A DNA stretch of 64,000 nucleotides, taken from the NCBI GenBank assembly GCA_023678885.1, contig CM042952.1, positions 32,421,736 to 32,485,735 of the forward strand, written 5' to 3'. The position numbers were made by a program, and so were the translations under genes. Origin of the DNA: Pogostemon cablin (taxonomy: Eukaryota; Streptophyta; Magnoliopsida; Lamiales; Lamiaceae). Below the pieces are notes generated by a model that was given only the letters and a program-made list of their open reading frames with translations, ran no database searches and had not been told where the DNA came from. This document shows positions 37,301 through 49,500 of the stretch, in pieces; positions within the stretch are counted from its first letter, which is position 1, and each line of letters starts with the position of its first letter.

Positions 37301-38736
37301 AAGAAATTGCAGGTATATAGTATGGTTAATTTTAATTGTGTGAAAGAAAAATTATTATAGTATTATAAGAGTGCTGATATTTTGTATAATATATATTGTG
37401 AAAATTATAACAAATATTTATATAAATCGGGTTTATGGTATAAATTATGTGCTCTCCTTCCAATCCTACCTTATGCATTAGTAGAATTTAAATTAAAGGG
37501 GACCAAATGTTCACACTATAAACTATGGTTTACAATAAATTAACCCCCAAATTATTTGGAGATAAAAAAGAAAAAAGAAAATGTGTATTAATATTTTTGG
37601 GATAGCGGAGTATCATTTTTAAAATATCAGTGTCATAGTATTAACTCATGTAGTATGATCATTTATTTAACAAATTTTCTATTTATGACTCATGACGTTG
37701 TCCATATACAAAGTTATCAAATATTCATTCCATTATATGATTATTGTAGAATCGAAATTTGGGAAAATTTATTTTTTATTTAATTTTAAGATAGGGTAAA
37801 GATTAATTGAATTTGCAGGTGTAATAAGAAATTTTATTAAGTTTAAATCTAGAATAATAAATCGAAAACTTACGATTATATACATATACATATATTTTGT
37901 TATTAATGCGTTAAAGTTTGACAGCTTTGCGACATTTTGCAATATTGTCTAATGTTTTTACAACTATAAATATAGTCGTGACATCTTGACCATTTAGAAA
38001 TATTCGAGTTAACTAATAAATTAATAAATTCAGTTACAAGTGACATCACTGGATCTACGTGGCAGCTTATACTTGCAAAGTGAAATAATAGCTGGCGTTG
38101 TGGTTTGAACACCGACCTCCCGTCACTGTCCATTATTTGACTGAAATATACTCATATTAACGAGAAAAAGTCTTATATCCTCAATTATGTTTTGTTGATT
38201 AATTTTGCTATTAAGTTTCAATTAGTATTAGAGGGAGTATGAGATTATATTGTGTGAAATATTCCTCTCAAGATTAGAATAAGTACAAGAGTAATTCTAG
38301 CTAATACTCACACAAATATATATTATAAGTAACAATTTTAAAAAATAATATTAAATATAAAAAAATTAAAATTCAAAATAAAAAGTAAACTCTTTTGGTA
38401 TACTATTAAAATTAAAATTAAAATTAAAAAATAAAATTAAAATAAAAATAAAAATTAAAAAATAAATTTTTTTCTTCCCGATATTTTTGATATACTATTT
38501 GTTTTTCCCAAAATGTAATATTTTAAAACTGAATAGTGAATACGATAAGTTGGAGAAAGTCCTTTGGGTAGAATACAAAACGACGAAAAAGAATACAAGA
38601 TTTAAAACGTGTTTTCAGAAAAAGAAAAAGAACAAAAATTACAATCGCTACCCTCAAAAATATGTAACGTTTCAACTCGAAATACCTTTTTTCTTTTCCT
38701 AGATATTACAGGAATGAAATAAATAATAATTGAGAA

Positions 38737-38998
38737 ACTCTCTTGTGAGATGGATTTTTTGTGAGACGATTGTGAGACGGATTGACTTATTACTACAGTA
38801 TGCTTATTATATAGGTAAAATATGCTTATCTATAGTTAAAATATGTCAATAATGAATTATATTATAACACTCTAAAATCATACTTTAATTCATCATTTAT
38901 TATATTTTAGAAAACATACTTTAACAACTATTAAACATACTTTATCTATATAATAGACATACTTTAACACGTCTCACAAACCGTCTCACAAGAGAATT
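38737..38998. mobile_element. Palindromic GAGACGG-type MITE
   Basis: About 260 bp with arms starting CTCTCTTGTGAGA and ending TCTCACAAGAGAA. The interior carries repeated AACATACTTTA in both orientations. A worn relative lies at 41780-42060 and end fragments occur at 45.9, 56.1, 56.4, 62.3, 62.8 and 63.7 kb. Confidence 0.6.
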
Positions 38999-39212
38999 TG
39001 TCATAATAATTACTATATTATATAAATATTAGCGGACAAACAATGTAAATTAATACAAGGAATTTTTTATATAACATTTGGGCAAAGATTAGAATACAAT
39101 AGTTCTACAAATTCCAAAATGTACAATCTCCTTCATTCACCTTTAGTGTGTGTGTTTTTTTTTAACTGTTGCTGTTGCTGTTACTTTTTTTTCATTTTTT
39201 AAATTTAATTTT

Positions 39213-39462
39213 AGGGATATAATTATAATTTTACACTTATAGTTTAGGTATAATTTATTCCTAGGGTTTAGGGTATAATTGTAATTTTAAATTACCCTTG
39301 TGGTTTAGGGTATAATTTATTCCTAGGGTTTAGGGTTTAGGTGTAATTGTAATTTTACCCTTGTGATTTAGTGTATAATTTATCCATAGGGTTTAGGGTA
39401 TAATTGTAATTTTACCCTTGTGGTTTAGGGTATAATTTATCCATAGAATTTAGGATATAATA
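39213..39462. repeat. Minisatellite with TTTAGGG-rich unit
   Basis: Four degenerate copies of a unit of about 60 bp: GGTATAATTGTAATTTTACC, CTTGTGGTTTA, GGGTATAATTTATTCCTA, GGGTTTA. One place reads GGGTTTAGGGTTTAGG. Confidence 0.75.
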
Positions 39463-39887
39463 GTCATTTAAATAAAATAAATTTAAAAATAAAATAAAAA
39501 CAATATTAATGAAGAAATAAGAATTAATTAAAAAAAATGGAGTTCAATGGTGTACCAATTGAATTGGTATGCACCATAATCCCTCTCTAACATTTGTATG
39601 TCATGCAAAAGGTGACACTTGGGACTTGAGTCGAATAAAACTGTACGTAATTCATGTGCACTTATAAAAGCATTTTAACTCTTTTTAAAAAAGACGTATA
39701 ATATAATTATAATATGTCTCATATATATAGAGAGGTACATTACAAGTCAAATTTCTTATTTAAAAACTTTTAAAGGTCGTAAATTGGTAATTTTTCAATA
39801 CATGATTTAATGGTAGTTTGGGCAAATTTAGAGAGGGTGGTATTGACCAACACATGAATGGAATTAGTATATATATGGAGTGTGTGT

Positions 39888-39898
39888 TTATATAAATA
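39888..39898 (+). promoter_or_regulatory. Possible TATA box of the LBD gene
   Basis: TTTATATAAAT about 280 bp before the ATG at 40174. Weak support, since the region is AT-rich. Confidence 0.3.
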
Positions 39899-40173
39899 TT
39901 ACATTCATAAATATATATACAGACAGTAGGGTTGAGGAAAAAGGTTGGTGTACGTAAGCCAAATTGAGTGGATAAATATGGTATGTTTGCTTCACGCAAG
40001 ATTGCAAATCCATAGCGTGGCTTCAAAGTCTTACATTACTAGTGTTGAAAAATACATCCCAATACATCCACCAAACCCTAAACCAACACACAAATTTAAT
40101 CCACCTCGATCGATCAAGTACAATTCTTTTGGATTAGGTCAAGCAAGTTATAATATGTGGGTAGAAATTAGTA

Positions 40174-42822
40174 ATGGAGATGAGCAGCAGCAGTAGCAGC
40201 TCGGGAGGGCCGTGTGGGGCGTGCAAGTTCTTGCGAAGGAAGTGCGTGGCCGGGTGCATATTTGCCCCGTATTTCGACTCAGAGCAGGGTGCGAGTCAGT
40301 TCGCGGCCGTTCACAAGGTGTTCGGTGCAAGCAATGTCTCCAAGCTCCTCCTCCACATCCCGCCTCAAAAGCGCCAAGATGCTGTCCTCACCATTTCTTA
40401 CGAGGCTCAGGCCCGACTCAGGGATCCCGTCTATGGCTGCGTTGCTCACATCTTTGCTCTACAACAACAGGTCACTCATTCTTGCTTTATTTTGAATTAA
40501 TTTGAAAGTGTGTAGAATTGAAAAAGTAATCTTTATGAACAGATAATAACATATACTGTATACATACATACAATAGGTGCATAGAAAATTAATCTGCGAG
40601 TTTATCCATCTGTAGACTAGAATCTGTCTATTCAGTGTTGGTACATGCTTACGGAAACCCACAGCTAACTCATTTAATTTCTCTAGGAGGATTACAACTA
40701 ATTAACAACTTAATTTTGCTGCTTAATATGTTAGATACATGTACATTCTGTGTGATGTATATGCTTTCTTTTGTAGACTGATCCCTTATTTGACAACACT
40801 TCACTTCGTGTTTTATAATATGTTTTTCATTAAGATACTATACTGTAACAAATGACAATTAAACCTCAACATTCTTGGCAGTAATTTAGGCAATGATTGT
40901 GTCATATGACAGTATATTTAAGACATGAACAGGATTATTAACATAAAATAGATGATCCCATTTGCTTTATTTGTTCTCATTTAATTTACTATATATATTT
41001 ACTACACCCAATTTAACCTAGCTAGCTAGCTAGTTAATGGACCTTATATATTAAATCAATATAAATGAAATGTTAAATGCATGATTGACCTTAACTAATT
41101 AGATCCATCATTCAAAACCTAGCTAAATATGATGAGATCATAAAATTGGATCCCCTAGTTCAGATGTTGATTTATTAGTTCAGATTTTCTAGTATTTCAT
41201 TCTGCAATTATTTCAGTATATATATCACATTATTCTACAAATATGTAGCAACCTTTATGTGTTAATACACATGTAACTTTGAGTATGAAGTAAGGTTTGA
41301 GTTGGCATATGCTGGATCATCACACATATGTCGCTAGGTAGGATTACTAATTTGTTCAAGTGTAGTCTTTATAACACATGCATGTAGGAGAAGTAATTTA
41401 TAGTAGTGTGTGTATGTGTATATATATATACGGGGAATGGAAAAAAGTGTGGACCTGTATGTGGTGCCTTGAGGGAACATTGATATGATTCTTTGCTAAA
41501 ATTAATAGATTATGTGATCCATCACCTCATATATATATATGATATACTATACTATTATACCAGCTAGCTTTCTTTGCCTCCACCTTTTTCTTGCAACATT
41601 TCTACCATCTTGCTGTTATTAAGGAATATGTCTCCCCATCTTTTATACAAACACTTAACACTGGGTGGGTGAGTAAGAGGTGGAACTGAACTGCAGGTTT
41701 TGGGGGTGTGGTTATATACTGTATATACTACTTTTATACACATAAAAGTGATACTGTCTTGTGACATGTTTATATTTGAGATAGAGTAATTGTGTGATAA
41801 GTCGACTCATTATTTATAAAATATGATTATTATATAAGCATAATATATTTATTGGTAGTTAAAATATTTTGAAGTGAATCATACTATTAACATTATACAA
41901 TCATACTTTAATTTTTCATTCATCATATTTTAAAAAAAAATTTAACTACCAATTGATAAACTTTACATGTATAGCCGTCAAACTTCAATAATGATCAATT
42001 TGTTTCCCAACCTGTTTCGCATCGATTTCGTTTCACAAGAGATTTTGTAACAAGTGTGTTTTGATATGGAACTTTAAAATTACAAAAGTAATTATAGAAA
42101 ATAATAAAGTATATATATATTTTTTAATTATTTTCGGAATAAGGAAGTTATGTTACAAACGGTAAAATAGTTAAATTAAATTTCTAATATGGTAACCGTC
42201 CATGGACAATAGGTCTAGATAATAAAATTACATTGAAATCTGATATGTGACCATCGAATAATGGAGTATAGGAATGGAAATCATTAAGCATATATACATA
42301 GAATAGAATTAGTTTATTTCTCTAATTACGTGATCATAAAAATTCTATGAAATCATGAAAAGTCAAGTGAAAACATTTCTCTTCTTTGTAAATATTTAGG
42401 TGGTAAATTTGCAAGCAGAAGTGTCGTACTTGCAAGCCCATCTGGCTACACTAGAGCTTCCAACTCCGCCACAGCCGCCGCCGCCGCCGATATTCCCCAC
42501 ACCACTGCCGTTCTCGATTGCTGATCTCCCGACGTCTTCAGCAGCTCCAGCGACGTATGATCATTTATCATCCCTATTTGATCCAACGGTCCACATCCCT
42601 TCATGGACCCTGCACCACCGCGGTCAGGAAATTGGCACATCTTCGCAGTTACAAACTGATTCCGCCGCAGCTCCGCCTGAAGCACCTCCATCCGCCGCCG
42701 CTAGCGGCAGCGGCGATCTTCAAGAGCTGGCCCGTGAGCTTCTGAGTAGACACGCGCCTCCATCAGAGATTAAACATCCATGTAGAAATCAACCTTCAAC
42801 ATTGCCACCCCACTCTAGCTAA
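40174..42822 (+). CDS. LOB-domain transcription factor, LBD18-like (class I)
   Basis: Two exons, 40174-40470 and 42400-42822 (TAA), 239 residues, with a 1,929-bp intron after FALQQQ, the usual intron place in this family. The C block is CX2CX6CX3C at C14, C17, C24, C28. The GAS block reads FAAVHKVFGASNVSKLL. The coiled-coil motif at the end of the domain includes VVNLQAEVSYLQAHLATLEL. A proline-rich stretch with seven consecutive prolines (42472-42489) and a serine/alanine-rich tail ending in an LQELARELL helix follow. The domain wording and this tail are closest to LBD18 among those I remember; LBD18-type factors act in lateral root and xylem development downstream of auxin. The first two ATGs (residues 1 and 3) are equally possible starts. 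Confidence 0.9.
40471..42399 (+). other. Intron of the LBD gene
   Basis: GT-AG intron of 1.9 kb. AT-rich, contains ATATAT runs (41421-41430, 41530-41541), GCTAGCTAGCTAG near 41020 and a worn relative of the 38.7-kb palindromic MITE at about 41780-42060. No coding signal. Confidence 0.8.
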
Positions 42823-42994
42823 AGATTAATATTTAAGTTTAAAAATAAATTACAAAAAAATAACATGATGAAAAACCTAATAATTACTACTATAATTTAA
42901 CCAACTTTCTTTACTCTCCATTACTTTTTAAACCTCGAGCCATCAAAGCTCGATCTTGAATTTAATTATTTATATTTTTTGTACTCGTTTGTCG

Positions 42995-44113
42995 AACTCT
43001 ATAGAGTTAAAATCATTTTTGGCCCCATAATAGTAGAGGAATTTTGATTCTGTTCCAAAAAAGATAATTTTTTCAATTTCGTCCCGTAACTTCTGGAATT
43101 GGCCAATTTTAGTCCCAAAATCACCGAAAATTAATTTTTTCGCCGGAAATAAACACGTGTCACACGTGATCAGTACAATAAAACTTTCAAATAGCTTATC
43201 CAACCTGGCAAATATTTTGAATTTCCACATAACATCTAACATTAAAATTAAATGTAAAATTTATAAAACATAAGAAAAACGCTCCTCCACCACTACTACC
43301 AGGAATATACCAGAACGCATTCAGAGCTGCAAGCATGTCCACCATTCCACGGCCGCCGCCACCGCCGTTGGCCATAGCTAGTTGCTTCCCGGACAAGATC
43401 GCCATCGGCAGTGCCGGAAGATTCATGAAATGCAGCCCACCGGCGTAGGCGGAACTTCCTTTGTACACGTTGTAATTCCCAATTGTCGGAAAATTCCACA
43501 GACTCACCACTCATGAGGAAACTCGACGACGGAAGCTGACCGGCTTGACTCGCCGGAATAGACCCTGCACTCGACTACACCATATAATTCCCCATCTGGG
43601 TTTACACCGCCGTCGGAAGATCTTCTTCCGGAAACCACTTCCGCTCCCCACTCCCTTCCCCTTCGCCGCTTCCGCCACCGTCCGTTTCACGAAATTCTTG
43701 CTTAGCTCGAAGCAAATCAAATCACAACCACATCATACGTCGCCGGAGATTTTCGCCATCAGCCGCGCTTCGGTTCAAGTGCCACGCCGGAAAATCTAAA
43801 ATGAACGGGTAGATCTTCAGACGGCAGATCTTCAAGTTTAGCGATGGTTTTTTTTTTAATTTTAATTTCTGTTTAATGTTAGGTGTGATGTGGAAATTCA
43901 AAATATTTGCCACGTTGGATTAAGCTGTCGGAAAATCTAATTTACTGATCACGTGTCTATTTCCGGTGAAAAAACTAATTTTCAGCGATTCTGGGACTAA
44001 AATTGATCAATTCTAAAAGTTACGGGACGAAATTTAAAATTTTATCTTTTTTGGGACAAAATCAAAAATTCCAATGATTATGAGATCAAAATTGATTTTA
44101 ACTCAACTCTATA
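42995..44113. mobile_element. Pack-MULE-like element with TCP gene fragment and perfect target duplication
   Basis: Element 43004-44104 starts GAGTTAAAATCATTTTTGG and ends CAAAATTGATTTTAACTC. Inverted repeats are about 250 bp (left to about 43258, right from about 43850), both holding GTCCCGTAACTT and ACACGTG motifs. A perfect 9-bp target duplication AACTCTATA flanks it (42995-43003 and 44105-44113). The central 600 bp is GC-richer and carries a host gene fragment on the minus strand. No transposase. It lies 181 bp downstream of the LBD stop codon. Confidence 0.85.
43272..43510 (-). pseudogene. Captured fragment of a class I TCP-type transcription factor gene
   Basis: Minus-strand frame reads SLWNFPTIGNYNVYKGSSAY, GGLHFMNLPALPMAILSG, then a glycine run and MVDMLAALNAF. 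GLHFMN followed by MA-L-GQQLG-type sequence, Gly-rich linker and MLAALNA is how the C-terminal part of class I TCP factors (TCP9/TCP19 type) looks; the bHLH-like TCP domain itself is absent. A stop codon stands just upstream in frame, and GC-rich, serine/glycine-rich sequence to about 43800 may be more of the captured gene in another frame. Family assignment rests on the C-terminal motifs only. Confidence 0.6.
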
Positions 44114-44410
44114 TCTAATAATGTGAGTTCAAAACTATTTAAATCACCAGTCTGTAATTAAGTTTTTTTTTTTTCATGTGATTTTGAAAAATGAAAGAAA
44201 GAATGAAAGTACATACTCCTATGATAAATAAATAGAGTATACACTTTAATTACCCTATATAGCTAGTATTTCATTTCATTTAATTTAATCTTTTAACATC
44301 TTTTAAGTTGTGATCTTTTTCTTTAAACTAAAAATTATGGAAAGCAAAATTTAACTATTTTTTCAACGTCCCAACAAATTTTTTTAATGTTTGATTATAC
44401 TAAATCTTTA

Positions 44411-44412
<2 letters not shown>

Positions 44413-44483
<71 letters not shown>
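44413..44483. repeat. (TA)n microsatellite
   Basis: About 70 bp of uninterrupted AT dinucleotides. Confidence 0.95.
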
Positions 44484-44485
<2 letters not shown>

Positions 44486-44549
44486 CTTCATATCATAAAA
44501 TGTTCAAGCTCACAATATAAAAAATAGAAAAATTGTAGATTTAATTATA

Positions 44550-44809
44550 CTTCCTCCGTCCTATTAAAGTTGTTACATCTTTTTGGGCACGGAGATTAAA
44601 GAATATAATATTTTAATATAAATTGAAGTAAGAAAAATAATATTTAATGGGTAGTGGGTAGATGTATTAGTGATGTGTGTGAAGTGTGTGTGAGCCCATG
44701 TGAATATGTTAATATTTTTTGTATGTGTCCATATGCTTTAAAAGGAAATGTAACAACTTTTATGAAACAACTCAAGGAAAATATCACAACTTTTGAGGGA
44801 TAGAGAGAG
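44550..44809. mobile_element. Stowaway-type MITE 4 (worn)
   Basis: Ends CTTCCTCCGTCCTAT... and ...GAGGGATAGAGAGAG, TA at 44548-44549 and 44810-44811. Interior GCACGGAGATTAAAGAATA. More diverged ends than MITE 1. Confidence 0.75.
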
Positions 44810-45481
44810 TAATTGATTTATGCATACTTCACCCTACAATTTACTACTGTAAAGTATACACATCTGAGAAGATATTATGATTATCACAATGTGTCAATGT
44901 GCAATATTATGTGTGATATATAGGATTTAATGTTTATATTTAAGATTTAGTGTTATTATTATTATTAATTTTTTTTTGTAATTATAATTTCACCTTAGGA
45001 TTCAGGACTAATTTCACTAATCGATTAATGAAATCATATGGTTCGTACACTATTTTTTACCTCTTTAGGTTTTAGTACTAATTTTAAGAGTATAACTATT
45101 GTTATACTCTTGCAATTAATGTAATATTAAGAGTATTATTGTGGTTCATAATTTATCATTTATTTTTAAGATAGGGTATAATAGTTTTTTATTTTCACAC
45201 AATAAATTTTATGTGATTATACCCTGATGAGAATAAATTACTATACAAGCTAGTAGTGAATAGTGTGGTAATACCAAAAGTGGGTTTAGTCCATATAGAA
45301 GTTGGGTTCGACGCATTAGTTCTTCTTTAAAAGTAAAAAATGAAGCCCAATATATATGTATTATATTTCAAACCCAATGAAGAGGCCCAATTGGGCAGAC
45401 GATAAAACGAAGCTTATAAGGATATGGGCCTGTAAATGAAGAGGAATGAATATAAAACTAAATTCCGATAACAAAAAAATA

Positions 45482-45810
45482 AGAGTATATATTGGGTGCA
45501 ACCGGGTGCAACGATGCACCCACATGTTATTATATTTTGTATACATTTTATTATATTTTGTATACGTGTTTTGTAATAATTGTATATTTTATTCACACTA
45601 AAATTTTCATTAAAAAACTAACATGTATATGTGTATAACTTTTTATTCAATAGTATATACATATTTTTTTAATAATTGTATATTTTTTACACTCAAATTT
45701 CATTAAAAAAACTAACAATTAAATTGTATACATTTTTGCTCTTAATTGTATATGTTTTTTTTATATATTTGTATGTGAGTGCACCCGGGTGCACACAATA
45801 ATTAGCCAAA
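45482..45810. repeat. GTGCACC-end repeat, copy 2
   Basis: Starts GAGTATATATTGGGTGC, ends GTGCACCCGGGTGCACAC then AATAATTAGCC. The interior order matches copy 1 on both sides of its MITE, so this is the uninterrupted form. Confidence 0.65.
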
Positions 45811-46552
45811 AAATAAATTCTCTTGGGCGAATGAACCTTTGCACGATTTTATAATTTTAGATTTGAATTAATAGTTTTAGGGTTGTCTTGCATGAGACGT
45901 CTCAGATCATTTTACACTTTTCATTTACACTCTAAATTATTTATAAATTACATTATCATTCTTTATTAATTTGGTGTAACTTTTAATTATAAAAAGTTAT
46001 CACTCTCATCCCGTCTTACACAAGTCTTTGTCATAATTTTATATTTTTTAGACACTTAATAATAATTAAAAAAAGATTTTACACTTAATTAAAAAATGAA
46101 TATAATATTTTTCAAGTTTTTTCATTATTAATTTTTTATTAGGTGGTCACTTTTTATTTTTCACGTGAATCGGATTTGATATGATATCAACACCCCCTTC
46201 TTGACAATATATCAACGTGGATAAAAATGCTCATGAAAAATAACCGTTATTTAATGTATCGTAATGATTAATGTTTGTGATTGATTCTTAAATTACAATT
46301 CATCTGAATAGTCAACCGGAAGGGCTTTCTTGTCATTTCAAGAGCGTCTAAAATTTCCGCATCAAATCACCGGCCATCCTCCTGATACCAATCTTGCCGG
46401 ACCGGAGCTTCTCTCTCTAGATTCGCCACCATCACCGTCGCGTCTCTCCACCACCTTCGCGGCAACATTGAAGAGACCAGAATCTCTTCTCCTCCACTCT
46501 CACCAGCCCTTACCCAACTTTCAGATTCACTCTCGACGTTCGAACATCGGGA

Positions 46553-49500
46553 ATGGCTTCTCCGGAAGCTGATTCCCGCTTACCTCAACTTCTAATCCCA
46601 GCCCTCGACAAAATCATTAAGAATGCATCCTGGCGCAAGCATTCCAAGCTCGCCGCCGAGTGCAAATCCGTCATCGAACGCCTCTCCTCATCCAATCTAA
46701 CCCCATCCCCTGCCTCCCCCTCCTCCCAATCCGATCCCGACGCGTCATCTCATCCCGGAGTTCTCTTGGACCTCTCGCTATCGGATTCCGAGCTCATTCT
46801 CAGTCCTCTAATCAACGCTCTCTCCTCCACTTACCTTAAATTTGCTGAGCCTGTTCTTGACGCCGTACAAAAATTAATTGCTCATGGGTATCTTCACGGA
46901 GAAGCCGACACCACTGAAGTTGCCGACGCGAAATTGCTTTCAAGATTGATTGATTGTACGTGCAAATGCCACGATTTGGGAGATGAAAATGTCGAGTTGC
47001 TGGTGATCAAGGCGCTTTTATCTGCTGTTACTTCTGTGTCGCTGCGAATACATGGGGACTGTTTGCTGCAGGTAGTTAGGACGTGTTACGACATTTATCT
47101 GAGTAGTAAGAATGTGGTGAATCAGACTACGGCGAAGGCATCATTGGTTCAGATGCTGGTTATTGTGTTTAGGAGAATGGAGGCTGATTCATCAACCGTT
47201 CCGTTGCAGCCAATTGTAGTGGCGGAGTTGACAGAGCCTATGGAGAAGGCTGATGCGGACGGTTCGATGACCATGTTTGTTCAGGGTTTTATTACTAAGA
47301 TAGTACAGGATATTGATGGGGTTTTCAATCCCAGTACACCAAGGAGTGTTGTAGGATCCAATGCTGGGGCTCATGATGGGGCGTTTGAGACTAAGACCTC
47401 CACAGTGGATGGCACCAATCCAGCAGATTTGTTGGACTCAACAGATAAGGATATGTTGGATGCAAAGTATTGGGAAATCAGTATGTATAAAACGGCATTG
47501 GAGGGAAGGAAAGGGGAGTTGGATGGTGAGGGGGAAAGGGATGAGGATTTGGAGATTCAAATTGGGAATAAGTTGAGACGGGATGCATTTCTGGTCTTCC
47601 GGGCATTATGCAAACTCTCAATGAAGACTCCGCCCAAAGATGCAGTGGCGGATCCTCAGGCAATGAAGGGGAAGATTTTAGCCTTGGAGTTGCTCAAGAT
47701 TTTGTTAGAGAATGCTGGGGCTATATTTAGGACAAGTGAAAGGTAACATGCTTCATGTATCTTTGAATTTTGAAGTTATAAGTACTTCTTCTGTTTATTT
47801 GCAGTCTATGAAACTTGAAATTTATCTGTTTGTGGTATGCCCATGAGATATGTCATGTATGTTACTATATGAATTTATTGTTTGAGCAGGAACTACATGA
47901 GCACCTTAATGAAAATTAGAGTTGAGTTTTGTATTTGGTGCTCAGGATAATTGGATAATCAAAATCGTCATGCATGCTAAAGGGTCTTGTGGAATAGTTT
48001 CCAACAGATCTTATAATATTAAATTAGTTTATAGCATGATAGATACAATACACCACATAAATTTTTGTTATATTGACAGTGTTAGTAGTAGGAAGATGAC
48101 GAGATATTTGGATGGTGAGGTCATGTGATGCTATTTGATAGTTTAAATTACATACTGGCTGTCCTGTCCTATTGATCCTCCGGTCCTCCGGATAATATTT
48201 TGGTTTGAGATGAGTTCATTGGGCTATTGTTATATGCTTATCTTAAATGCTTTTGACATTCCATTTATTTATATAATTTTGCTATCCAACGACTTTTTCT
48301 TTCTTCACTTTTCTTGTTTCCCTCGCAGATTTACCTTAACTTCAATGTTTTAAAAGACACTCCCTGATTTGTTTATATCTGATCGAATGTCTTTTCCACA
48401 ATCCTCCCTTATCCCTTTTATTTTAAAATAATGTTCCCTTGGCTTATTTGATATTGATCAGTAAAATATGTTCTTGTTTTTCTACAGATTTTTAGATGCT
48501 ATAAAGCAGTACTTGTGTCTCTCACTCTTGAAGAACACTGCGTCAACCCTTATGATTATTTTTCAGCTTTCCTGCTCAATATTTATTAGTTTGCTCTCAC
48601 GATTTAGAGCTGGACTGAAGGCAGAAATTGGAATATTTTTCCCTATGATTATCCTCAGAGTACTAGAGAATGTTGCACAGCCAAATTATCAGCAAAAGAT
48701 GACAGTCCTTCGGTTTCTGGAGAAGCTCTGTGGTGATTCGCAAATCATGATAGACATATTCCTTAACTATGACTGTGATGTTAATGCTTCAAATATATTT
48801 GAGAGGTACACAATTTTGATTTTATTATTTGACACTGCTTAATTTGCATTGATGCGTTGAGCTGGTTAACTTATATGCAGGCAGGTCAGTGTAACTTTCA
48901 CTGCTAGCTATGATATTCTTAGCAGAATAAAGTTGTTAAAGGCGCATTTAATTTATTTACAGTGATATATTCCAACTTTGAAGTCCTTTAGGTTGTTTGT
49001 TGGTGCTGAAGATGGTATATCAAAGGGCTTTCTGAACTGAATTATTGTATAATAAGTGACATAAATGTTATCCACCGAATTCCTAAGGTTTCAATACATT
49101 TTCGTTCCTTGAGAACACATAAAAACAACTTCAAATATAGTTTGAAAGTTTATATTTACTCTATCCACTTTTTTGTGACATTTCAGAATGGTTAATGGAC
49201 TTCTGAAAACTGCTCAAGGTGTTCCACCTGGTGTTCCGACCACACTTCAGCCTCCTCAAGATGTTGCAATGAAGCTAGAAGCAATGAAGTGTTTAGTTGC
49301 TATATTGAAGTGCATGGGGGACTGGATGAACAAACAATTACGAATTCCAGATGCTCTCTCTCCAAAGAAATTAGAAGCTGTGGACAACAGTTCTGATCCT
49401 GGAAATGCGCCTCTGGCAAATGGCAATGCTGATGAATCCTCTGAAGCATCAGAGAGCCACTCTGAAGCAAGCGAAGTTTCTGATGTCTCAACTATTGAGC

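Larger units (their letters stand above)
34944..40173. other. Long repeat-rich spacer upstream of the LBD gene
   Basis: AT-rich with several small elements listed separately: MITE 3 (35190-35456), an inverted-repeat element (36325-36630), a GCGCAC-end repeat (37128-37300), a GAGACGG-type element (38737-38998) and a minisatellite (39213-39462). A less AT-rich block at 36660-37010 has no coding frame I recognise. (TA)n at 36106-36121. Confidence 0.5.
44114..46552. other. Spacer between the Pack-MULE-like element and BIG2
   Basis: AT-rich, with a long (TA)n, MITE 4, GTGCACC repeat copy 2, and a GAGACG-type fragment pair at 45890-46030. From about 46310 the sequence becomes GC-richer and is the probable 5' UTR of the BIG2-like gene. 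Confidence 0.5.
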
